This document shows positions 43,875-51,511 of a stretch of DNA of 64,000 nt, in pieces; the first letter of the stretch is position 1, and each line of letters starts with the position of its first letter. Under the pieces are notes generated by a model. It worked only from the letters and a program-made list of their open reading frames with translations. It searched no databases and was not told the origin of the DNA. This DNA is from Nonomuraea sp. PA05 (GTDB lineage: Bacteria; Actinomycetota; Actinomycetes; Streptosporangiales; Streptosporangiaceae): assembly GCF_008086045.1 (NCBI RefSeq), contig NZ_VSEY01000013.1:216193-280192 (forward strand). The letters are read 5' to 3'. Made by a program: the position numbers and the translations under genes.

Positions 43875-46379
43875 TCAGGTCGCCGCGGGCCGGCAGGTGC
43901 GGTCGCCGACGAACACGTCGTCGACGGCCCACCAGCCGGACAGCTGGCCCCGGTAGTGGAGGCGGATCCGCACGTCGGCCTGCCCGGCCGCGTCCGGCAG
44001 CGGGACGACGTGGACGGCGGGTCCTGGAGCGCCGGGGAAGCCCTTGGCCGACCACACGGTCTTCCAGGTACGGCCCCCGTCCGTGCTGAGGTCGACGCCG
44101 GTCGTGGAGTTGACCGCCGGCTTCAGGTCGTGGGCGAACTCCAGGGTCGCCGAGGTCCGGGCGGTCAGGTTGTAGGAGGGACTGGTCAGGTAGGTGTCCT
44201 GGAGGTGGCCCTTGCCGGAGTGCAGGGAGTCGACGATGGCGAACCCGCCCGCGCCGCCGGTGTGGTTGCCCCGTCCGCCGGCGTCGGTGAAGACCCAGCC
44301 GGGCTGGTAGGCGTAGTTGGGGATGCGCGGGTCGACGTTGGTGACCGTCCATCCCTTGGGCGCCGAGGCGCCGTCGAACGGCTCGGTGCTGCCGTCGCGG
44401 ATCACCTCGTAGCCGCGGGCGACGCAGGACAGGGAGACGGTCAGGCCGAGGTCGAGCCGCCGGCCGGTCTCGCCCATGGTGACCTGCTGGACGGACGGGT
44501 CGTAGCCGGGCTCCGTGGCGCGGGTGGTGAGGGTGTAGGTCGTCGACGGGAGCAGGGACAAGGTGTAGGCGCCGGTGGCGGGGTCGGACTCGGCGTTCCA
44601 CGTGTGGCCCTTGCCGTCGTCGGCGGTGATCTTCGCGGCGAGCCCGCGGCCGAGGCCGGAGCCGTCGGAGACGGTGCCGGTCAGGTTGATCCGCTCGGTC
44701 CGCGGCAGGGCGACGTCCAGGGTGAGGGAGCCGTCCTTGGCCAGGGTGGCGGTTCTCGTCGTGGTCTGGTAGCCGAACGCCTCGGCCTTGAGCTGGTACT
44801 CCCCCGCGACGAGGGTGTAGCGGTAGGCGCCTTCGGCGCCGAGGGTGGAGGTGCGGGTCAGCGGGCCGGTGAGGGTGACGGTGGCGCCCTCGACCGGCCG
44901 GCCGGTGGCCGCGTCCGTGACGGTGCCGGTCAGCGTGGCGGTGCCGCGCGTTCCCGCCTCGACCAGGGCAAGGGCGTCGAGGCGGCCTTCGCCGTAGACG
45001 GCGTTGTCGGCCGCGGTGCCGCCGCAGGTGGTGTCCTCGGTGTCGATGGCCGACAGGTCCAGCAGCAGGCGGGTGGCCGCGGTGTCGCGTGCGTACTCGG
45101 GGCGGGCCGACCACAGCAGCGCCACCGCTCCCGCGACGTGCGGCGCCGCCATGGAGGTGCCGTCGAAGAACGCGTAGGCGCCGCCGGGCACCGAGGAGCG
45201 GACGCTCACGCCCGGCGCGGAGATGTTCGGCTTGATCTCGCCGTCCTGGCCGGGACCTCGGCTGGAGAAGCCGGCGATCTTGTTGTTGACGTCGTACGCG
45301 CCCACCGAGTAGTTGATGACGCGCCCGCCGGGCGTTCCGGAGGTCTGGCAGGCGGAGCCGTCGTTGCCGTTGGACCAGATGCCCATGATGCCGGAGGCCG
45401 CCCAGGCGAGCTGGATGTCCTCCATGAACGGCTGGGTGGTCAGCCTCGCGCCCCACGAGTTGTTGACGATGTGCGGGCGTTTGGACGCGTCGGGGTTGGC
45501 CCCGGTGGAGTCGGTGGGTGCGAGCATCCACTGTGAGGAGGCGACGAGGGCCTCCTCCGAGCACTGGTCGGTGGTGCAGCCCTTGGCGGCGATCCAGCGC
45601 ACGCCCGGGGCGACGCCGATCTGGTTGCCCTGGCCGTCGTCGCCGGCCATCGTGCCCATGGTGTGGGTGCCGTGGGAGTTGTTGTCGCACGGCGCGTCGC
45701 CCGGGCACTCGCTCAGCGGGTCGTACCAGTTGTAGTCGTGGGTGAAGGTGCCGTCTCCGTTGTCGCCCCGATAGCTCTTGGCCAGGGCGGGGTGGTCGTA
45801 CTGGACGCCGGAGTCGATGTTGGCGATGACGATGTCCTCGCCGCGGCGGCCGGTCCGCGCCCACACGTCGTCGGCGTTGATGTTGGACACGCCCCAGGTG
45901 AGGCCCGTCGCGGCGGCGGCCCCCGTGGGGGTGCTCCGGATCGGCTCGGGGATGGTGTACGTGACGGGCGCGCGGATCTCCTCGACCCCGGGTAACTTCG
46001 CGATCTTCTTGGCCAGTGCCTTGGAGGCGTTCTTCACGTAGACGGCGTTGGTGACCCAGAACGCCGTGGACTTCACTCCCTCCGCCTTGAGCAGCTTGCG
46101 CAGCGGCTCCTGGTCGCGGTCGGCTCTGGCGTGCAGCCGCTCGACCACGTCCCGGCCGCGTGCCGCACGGCCGGCGATCTTCCCGGCGGGGGCGAGGTCG
46201 GCCTTGCCCGACATGCGCACCCAGAAGTCCGTGGTGGCGCGCGCGTCGAAGCCGGCCAGCACCTCCGGCGCGATCACCGGATCGTCCGCGGCGGCCTGCG
46301 CGGGGAAGGCGCCCGACAGGGCGGTGGCCAGCAGGGTCAGGGCGCACGCCAGCGCGGGCGCCTTACGGGGAACTCTCAC
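43875..46379 (-). CDS. Secreted S8 subtilisin-like protease with C-terminal regulatory domains
   Basis: 834 aa from GTG 46379, placed 8 bases after GGAG; a GTG three codons earlier is in frame. Signal peptide, then an inhibitor-like propeptide (AFWVTNAVYVKNASKALAKKIA). The S8 domain has an intact triad: Asp189 (NIDSGVQYDHP), His236 (NNSHGTHTMG) and Ser409 (DGTSMAAPHVAG). Two carboxypeptidase-regulatory-like beta domains (LTGTVTDAATGRPVEGATV and LTGTVSDGSGLGRG) and a C-terminal beta domain with a GRTWKTVWS stretch follow. Last gene of a four-gene exported operon and the only one that looks catalytically competent. Confidence 0.92.
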   Translation of the reverse strand: MRVPRKAPALACALTLLATALSGAFPAQAAADDPVIAPEVLAGFDARATTDFWVRMSGKADLAPAGKIAGRAARGRDVVERLHARADRDQEPLRKLLKAEGVKSTAFWVTNAVYVKNASKALAKKIAKLPGVEEIRAPVTYTIPEPIRSTPTGAAAATGLTWGVSNINADDVWARTGRRGEDIVIANIDSGVQYDHPALAKSYRGDNGDGTFTHDYNWYDPLSECPGDAPCDNNSHGTHTMGTMAGDDGQGNQIGVAPGVRWIAAKGCTTDQCSEEALVASSQWMLAPTDSTGANPDASKRPHIVNNSWGARLTTQPFMEDIQLAWAASGIMGIWSNGNDGSACQTSGTPGGRVINYSVGAYDVNNKIAGFSSRGPGQDGEIKPNISAPGVSVRSSVPGGAYAFFDGTSMAAPHVAGAVALLWSARPEYARDTAATRLLLDLSAIDTEDTTCGGTAADNAVYGEGRLDALALVEAGTRGTATLTGTVTDAATGRPVEGATVTLTGPLTRTSTLGAEGAYRYTLVAGEYQLKAEAFGYQTTTRTATLAKDGSLTLDVALPRTERINLTGTVSDGSGLGRGLAAKITADDGKGHTWNAESDPATGAYTLSLLPSTTYTLTTRATEPGYDPSVQQVTMGETGRRLDLGLTVSLSCVARGYEVIRDGSTEPFDGASAPKGWTVTNVDPRIPNYAYQPGWVFTDAGGRGNHTGGAGGFAIVDSLHSGKGHLQDTYLTSPSYNLTARTSATLEFAHDLKPAVNSTTGVDLSTDGGRTWKTVWSAKGFPGAPGPAVHVVPLPDAAGQADVRIRLHYRGQLSGWWAVDDVFVGDRTCRPAAT

Positions 46380-46380
46380 G

Positions 46381-47598
46381 TCACTCACTCCCGCAGCTCA
46401 GGTGGGCGATCAGACGGCGTGGCAGCAACTGCGGGTAGCCGATGTCGGAGGGCACTGTCCGGTTGGAGGTGCCGGTCACCCACACGTCGTCGGGGCCGCT
46501 GCCGTCCACGTCGTAGAAGATGAAGCCGAACGCCTCCGGCTGCTCGCCCTGAGGCTTGACCTCCTGCCAGGAGGCGCCGTCCCAATGCTGCACGTGGAAG
46601 ACGCCCATGCTGCTGTCGTTGGTGAGGGCCCACAACTGGCCGGGGGCGGGGGCGTACAGCTTGAAGATGTCGCCGCCGTAGGGGCCCGGTTCGGGCGCGG
46701 GGACGGTGGCCCAGCTCTGGCCGTCCCAGTGGAGCAGGAGCGGCTTCGGGCTGCTCTGGCTGCCGGAGATGCCGGCGACCCAGACGTCGTCGGGGCCGGA
46801 GGCGTCGAGCGCGTACAACATGCCTTCGGCTCCGGGGTCCGGCAGCGCGACGTCGGCCCAGGCCGTCCCGTCGTGGCGCAGGACCATCGGCTGGTACGAG
46901 CCCGTCTGCTCGTTCTTCTGTAAGCCGGCGGCCCAGACGCCGCCGCCCGGCACCGCCTTCACCGATCTCAGATCGGCGGAGGCGCGGCGGGCCGCGGGGT
47001 GGTCGGCCGTCGTCCACTGCGTGCCGTCCCAGCGCTGGATGAGCGCCCCGCCCGCCGGCCCCTCGACGCGGCCCACCGCCCAGGCCTGGGAGGAGTCCAC
47101 CGTGGCGACGTCCACCAGCCAGGACGGGCCGGTCTCCGGGCTCTGCGACGCGCCCGCCGTGGTGAGCGTCCAGCGGCCGCCGTCGAGGCGGGCCAGCACG
47201 CCCGCCCCGTCCGGCTGGTAGGGGCCGTGCAGGTTGACCAGCGACCAGCCGCCGGTGGCGTCGAACGAGCCGGCGCCCACCTGGAAGAGGTTCGCGGTGC
47301 GCGGGGGCACGGGGACCTGGGGGCCGTTCTCCACCAGCGAGCGGCCGTTCCAGCGCAGCGACCGGGCGCCCTCCTCGAGCTGTTCGGAGAAGCGCACGTT
47401 GTCACGCGAGATCACGTCGACGTCGACGACGCCCTCGCTCGCGGGCGCGTCGAGCATCGTCCAGGCCGGTACGCAGTCCGTCCCGGCGGTGGCGGGAGCC
47501 TGAGTGGCGGAGGTGGCGGCGGTGCTCAGCAGGGCGGTCAGGCCGGCCACGACGGTGGCCCGGCGCAACCGCCTGCGGAAAGATCGTGGTGTTCGCAT
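46381..47598 (-). CDS. Secreted beta-propeller-like repeat protein
   Basis: 405 aa with an N-terminal signal peptide (VVAGLTALLSTAATSATQA). At least five repeats pair a W-DG-W strand (LIQRWDGTQWTT, LLLHWDGQSWAT, HVQHWDGASWQE) with a GPDDVWVAG/GTG turn, the pattern of propeller blades. No catalytic motif. It sits between the sedolisin-like gene and the active subtilase, with its stop overlapping the protease ribosome site, so it may bind or guide that protease outside the cell. Confidence 0.82.
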   Translation of the reverse strand: MRTPRSFRRRLRRATVVAGLTALLSTAATSATQAPATAGTDCVPAWTMLDAPASEGVVDVDVISRDNVRFSEQLEEGARSLRWNGRSLVENGPQVPVPPRTANLFQVGAGSFDATGGWSLVNLHGPYQPDGAGVLARLDGGRWTLTTAGASQSPETGPSWLVDVATVDSSQAWAVGRVEGPAGGALIQRWDGTQWTTADHPAARRASADLRSVKAVPGGGVWAAGLQKNEQTGSYQPMVLRHDGTAWADVALPDPGAEGMLYALDASGPDDVWVAGISGSQSSPKPLLLHWDGQSWATVPAPEPGPYGGDIFKLYAPAPGQLWALTNDSSMGVFHVQHWDGASWQEVKPQGEQPEAFGFIFYDVDGSGPDDVWVTGTSNRTVPSDIGYPQLLPRRLIAHLSCGSE

Positions 47599-47608
47599 CA
47601 GGGTCCTC

Positions 47609-48817
47609 CTAGAAGGCGCCGGTGCCGTTGGGGGTGCCCATGCCGCTGGGCCCGTCGTAGCCGCGCACCGCGGTGCAGATCTTGCCGCCGCCGCAGGCGC
47701 CGTTGCTTCCGGCGGTGATGTCGTTCAGGTACGGGGAGGCGGCGTAGAGCCGCTTGCCCGCCGGGGTGGACGAATCGGTGCCGGCCAGGCCGTACACGCC
47801 GGCGATGAACGCCGCCGCGACGGGGGTGCCGGCGGCGGTGCCCCAGCCGCCCAGGCTGGTGCTGTAGACCTGGACCGGGGTGTCGGAGGAGGCCACCGCC
47901 GCGACGTCGGCGACGGTGCGCCGGCTTCCGCACGATCCGGCCGGCTGCCAGGCCGGGCGCGGCGCGTACATCGAGCAGCCGGAGGCGGTGTCGCGCCAGG
48001 CGGACTCGTTCCAGCCGCGCGTGGTGGCGGGGTCCCGGTAGAGCTGGGTGCCGCCGACGGCGATCACCGACGGGTAGGCGGTGGGGAGGATCTGGCGGCC
48101 GCCGCTGTTGAAGCCCACGCCGGAGGGGGCGACGACGGTGGTCGGCGCGTGGTCGAAGTGGGCGGCCAGGGCGTTCTGGCCGTCGTACTCGGCCACGCCC
48201 CACATCGGCACGACCGCGGTGGCGCCCTGCGCGGCGGCCTGGTCCACGGCCGCCGCCATGCTGGCCAGGGACGGGTCGTCGGCCTGCACCAGCAGGAGCT
48301 TGCAGTTCGGGCAGGCCGCCGCGGCGAGCTGCAGCCCGACGCTGCTGTGCACCGCCCAGGCGGGGCTCGGGGCGGGCGGTGTGTCGCCGCCCCGCTGGTT
48401 GATCTTCTTGAAGCACGGGAAGTCGGCGTCGCACGGGGGCATGCCGTTCGCCTTGCGGTACTCGGCCAGCTCGTCCCCGGCCTCGGGGTTGTCGTACGGG
48501 GTGACGACGGCCACGCTCTGGCCGCCGCCCAGCCAGTCCGAGGGCAGCCGGTAGGCCTCCTGGAGGTCCCTGGCGGTCAGCGGGCCGCGTCCGGCGGTGA
48601 CGCGCGGCAGCGGCTGGTCGCCGCCGCCCGTGCCGGCGCGCAGGAGGCACGTCGCCGGACCGGTGTCCTTGGCGTCCTTGGGGCAGGCCGAGCTCGTGGC
48701 GGGCGGCGCGGTGAAGGCGGCCGCGGCGGAAGTGGTGGTGAGCAGGGTCAGCGGGGCGATCGTGGTGAGCAGCATCGCCACCACGCCTCCGAGCGTCGTC
48801 CATCGATGGGTGCGCAT
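47609..48817 (-). CDS. Secreted sedolisin (S53)-like protein lacking its catalytic residues
   Basis: 402 aa with a signal peptide. The S53 scaffold is clear: DLQEAYRLPSDWLGGGQSVAVVTPYDNPEAGDELAEYRKANG and VIAVGGTQLYRD. The catalytic Glu and Asp positions are His157 and Gly161 (WAVHSSVGLQ), the oxyanion Asp is Val234 (PSGVGFNSGG), and the Ser of GTSxAAP is Pro332 (GTPVAAAF). It therefore should not cleave peptides and is probably a binding or scaffold protein. It lies 10 bases upstream of the propeller gene. Confidence 0.85.
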   Translation of the reverse strand: MRTHRWTTLGGVVAMLLTTIAPLTLLTTTSAAAAFTAPPATSSACPKDAKDTGPATCLLRAGTGGGDQPLPRVTAGRGPLTARDLQEAYRLPSDWLGGGQSVAVVTPYDNPEAGDELAEYRKANGMPPCDADFPCFKKINQRGGDTPPAPSPAWAVHSSVGLQLAAAACPNCKLLLVQADDPSLASMAAAVDQAAAQGATAVVPMWGVAEYDGQNALAAHFDHAPTTVVAPSGVGFNSGGRQILPTAYPSVIAVGGTQLYRDPATTRGWNESAWRDTASGCSMYAPRPAWQPAGSCGSRRTVADVAAVASSDTPVQVYSTSLGGWGTAAGTPVAAAFIAGVYGLAGTDSSTPAGKRLYAASPYLNDITAGSNGACGGGKICTAVRGYDGPSGMGTPNGTGAF

Positions 48818-48831
48818 GTCAGGTCTCCCGG

Positions 48832-51243
48832 TCAGCCGGCGAGCCGGTAGGCACGGATGTTGGTCTGGGTGACGGTGCTGCCGTCACCGGCGCGCGCGTT
48901 GACCCGCAGCGACACCCAGCGGACCGGCTCGGAGTACTCCGGATGCGTGATCGGCGCGGTGAACGTGCCGTCGCGCCTGGCGGTGGCGGTCCTCGGAGCC
49001 GACCAGGTCTTGCCGTCGTCGTACGACACCTCGACCGTGGCCCGCACGCCCGCGGGCCGGGCCTGGTGCTGCTGGCGCGAGACGCGGAACACGACGTCGA
49101 ACGGCTGCCCGGCCTTGGCCCGGGAGTCGAGGTCGAGCGACAGGTTCCAGTGCACGAACAGCAGCGGCAGGAAGGAGCACGGGCGCGTGGAGTCGGCGCA
49201 CTGCACGGTACGGGGCAGCGCGGCGGCGGCGTCACGCGGGCCGCTGCGGAAGGTCCACTCGGTACGGCTCGGCGACTGGGGGTTCCCCTGGCTGGCGAAG
49301 TCCCACACCAGGCGGTAGTCGGCCGGGCGCGGCGCCAGCGGCAGCGACAACGGCATGGGCAGATAGGGCGTGTAGCCGCCGGTACCCAGGTCGAAGGCGA
49401 GCTTGCCGTCCCGGTAGAACGTCGTCCGCGACGCGGCGTACGCCTCCGACGTCGAGTGCAGCGGCGCCGAGTCGGCGAGCCCGTTCAGGTAGACCGCGCC
49501 CAGCGAGCCCTGCCTGCACGCCAGGCACACCTGCAGCCACGGTTCGTCGACCGTGCTGCCCGGGCCGCCGACCCCGAGAAGGGTCTCCTGCACGTAGGTG
49601 GCGGCCGCCGACGGCGTCCGGGGGCCGAGGTTCCACACCTCTGTGATCTCCTGGCCGGGGCGCAGCTTGCGGCGCTCCCCGAGGATGACCTCGTTGGTGT
49701 CGGCGGCCATGACGTGCTGCCAGTACGTCTCGCCGGGCCTGGTGCTGTAGACGTAGTCGACGCGCTCGCCGGCGGCCGGCAGGTAGCCGTGGTTCACGTC
49801 GGACCACCCCCACGGCAGGAACACGTAGGACGCCCGGGTCACCGGTCCTGGCGAGGCGGCGTCGGAGGCCGTGTTGTAGAGCGTGGAGCGCACCGCGGCC
49901 AGCTCCGACTTCCTGACGACCGGCGTCAGTCTGCCCGGCACGGCGTCGCCGTAGGCGAACACCAGCTTGTACGTCGCGCCCATCTCGGGGCCGGAGTCGG
50001 CGTTCTCGGCCAGCAGCGTGAAGCCCGTGAACTTGAAATCGCCCTTCCTGACCGGCCTGGTCGGGGTGACGTAGAGGTCGGGACTGCCGGTGACCGGGTC
50101 GGAGTAGGTCTTCCAGGTGAAACCCGCGATCAGCCCTGAGGGGCTGATGCCCGTCTCGTCTCCCGCGGCGCTGGTGCGTACGAACGACAGGGATTCGGAG
50201 CGGATCAGCGGCGCCTGCGGCGGCGAGGCCAGCGTCGGCCGGTAGCGGACCGCCTTCCTGGCGTCCAGCACCACGCTGGTGTCGGCGCCGACCCGCACCT
50301 CGGGCTCGATCACCAGTGCCGTCTCCGACGTGAGGTCGGTGGCCGGGGCGGTGAGCACGCTGGCCATGATGCTGTAGGTGCCTTCCGGCACCATGAACGA
50401 CTTCTTGCCCTCGCCCGGGTAGGTGAAGGCGAAGGTGGCCAGGGCCCCGTCAGTGACGTTCTGGACGGCTCCGATCATCGTGCCGGGCGTGCCGTCCCTG
50501 GCGATGGAGTCGACGGTCAGCATGTGGTAGCTCAGCTCCCCGCCGCCCTCGCCGGCCGCTCTGGCGGCCGGCGCGTCGGCGGCCAGCGGCGAGGGCGGCG
50601 GCTCGGGAGCGCCCTTGGGGGCGGCCAGCTCGATCCGCTCGATTCCGGGCAGTGTGCCGGCGGCGTCGCCCTTCGCGCCGCGCCAGGTCTCGGCCAGCAG
50701 CCTGCCGAGCGCCGGGGCCTCCTTCTTGGTCACCGTCGCGCTGGCCGCGCTGCCGGCGGCGGCGGTGACGCTGGTGGCGGGCAGGGCCTCGGCCTGGGCG
50801 CGGCCGGCCCGCACGGTGACCGGGAGGGTGGCGCTGCGCTCGTCGTCCAGCTTGGCCCGCACCAGGTAGCCGACGTTGAACAGGCGCAGGTCGATGGTCT
50901 TGCCGAGGTAGGGCACCACTTCGGACGGCACGACGTAGGTGTCGCCGCCGAGGGTGAACTGCGAGAACGTGCCTCCGGCCGGGCCGCCGCCGGGGAGCCT
51001 GCTGACCTGCTGGCCGCCGCGCTCGTCGACGTCGACCTGGAAGCGGTCACCGGTCAGCAGGGTCACCGTCGAGGTGCTCGCCTCTGGCGCTCTGGGGGCA
51101 GGGCCGGTGACGTGGGGAGTGGGGTCCAGGGGTGGGGCGGCCGCGGCGGGTGCGGCTCCCGCCGCCAGCGCCAGTGCCAGCGCCAGGCCGGCCGTGGCCA
51201 GGCGGGGAAGGCGTGCGAAGTGTAACCGGTGGTGGATTGTCAT
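48832..51243 (-). CDS. Secreted subtilase-derived protein without a catalytic domain
   Basis: 803 aa from ATG 51243, which gives a clean signal peptide; a GTG at 51300 gives 19 more residues and overlaps the stop of a small upstream frame. The N-terminal VTLLTGDRFQVDVDE, GDTYVVPSEVVPYL and LRLFNVGYLVRAKL are the prodomain motifs of actinobacterial S8 subtilases. The catalytic domain that should follow is absent, and the protein resumes with the subtilase C-terminal beta domains (LTVDSIARDGTPGTM, VPEGTYSIMASV). No Asp/His/Ser triad is present. First large gene of the operon. Confidence 0.8.
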   Translation of the reverse strand: MTIHHRLHFARLPRLATAGLALALALAAGAAPAAAAPPLDPTPHVTGPAPRAPEASTSTVTLLTGDRFQVDVDERGGQQVSRLPGGGPAGGTFSQFTLGGDTYVVPSEVVPYLGKTIDLRLFNVGYLVRAKLDDERSATLPVTVRAGRAQAEALPATSVTAAAGSAASATVTKKEAPALGRLLAETWRGAKGDAAGTLPGIERIELAAPKGAPEPPPSPLAADAPAARAAGEGGGELSYHMLTVDSIARDGTPGTMIGAVQNVTDGALATFAFTYPGEGKKSFMVPEGTYSIMASVLTAPATDLTSETALVIEPEVRVGADTSVVLDARKAVRYRPTLASPPQAPLIRSESLSFVRTSAAGDETGISPSGLIAGFTWKTYSDPVTGSPDLYVTPTRPVRKGDFKFTGFTLLAENADSGPEMGATYKLVFAYGDAVPGRLTPVVRKSELAAVRSTLYNTASDAASPGPVTRASYVFLPWGWSDVNHGYLPAAGERVDYVYSTRPGETYWQHVMAADTNEVILGERRKLRPGQEITEVWNLGPRTPSAAATYVQETLLGVGGPGSTVDEPWLQVCLACRQGSLGAVYLNGLADSAPLHSTSEAYAASRTTFYRDGKLAFDLGTGGYTPYLPMPLSLPLAPRPADYRLVWDFASQGNPQSPSRTEWTFRSGPRDAAAALPRTVQCADSTRPCSFLPLLFVHWNLSLDLDSRAKAGQPFDVVFRVSRQQHQARPAGVRATVEVSYDDGKTWSAPRTATARRDGTFTAPITHPEYSEPVRWVSLRVNARAGDGSTVTQTNIRAYRLAG

Positions 51244-51296
51244 TCTCTGTCCCGCTTTCTGACCGCGCCTGTACGGCAGGCGCACGACGTGCTGGT

Positions 51297-51440
51297 TCAC
51301 AGCGGCTCGTGTGCGCCGTCGGGCGCCGCCTCGCCCAGGAGACCATCCTCAGAAACGGCGTCCGGCTCGACGTCGGGCACCGCGTCCGGCTCGGCGTCGG
51401 GCACTGCGTCCGGCTCGGCGTCCGGTTGATCGTTACGCAT
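51297..51440 (-). CDS. Possible 47-aa acidic repeat peptide
   Basis: A frame from ATG 51440 to TGA 51297 encodes repeated PDAEPDAV units followed by a SEDGLLGEAAPDG tail. Its TGA overlaps a GTG that is in frame with the exported-protein operon (GTGA), which could mean coupling. The ribosome site is weak. It could be a secreted or modified peptide, a regulator, or just repeat DNA. Confidence 0.4.
   Translation of the reverse strand: MRNDQPDAEPDAVPDAEPDAVPDVEPDAVSEDGLLGEAAPDGAHEPL
51352..51425. repeat. About 24-bp direct repeats upstream of the exported-protein operon
   Basis: The unit gcgtccggctcgacgtcgggcacc recurs almost exactly three times (the last partial), with single changes. On the minus strand it encodes the PDAEPDAV repeats of the possible small peptide. 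Confidence 0.85.
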
Positions 51441-51511
51441 GAAGATCAGGATCAGGCGGGCCTGCCGACGTCGCGAGTCGGGAAATCACCCAATTAATGG
51501 GAAAAAGCAAT

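Noticed and set aside
43659..45536. A 625-codon open frame on the plus strand opposite the subtilase
   Set aside because: It is antisense to a well-supported S8 protease, has no recognisable motif and is a by-product of high GC at third positions.
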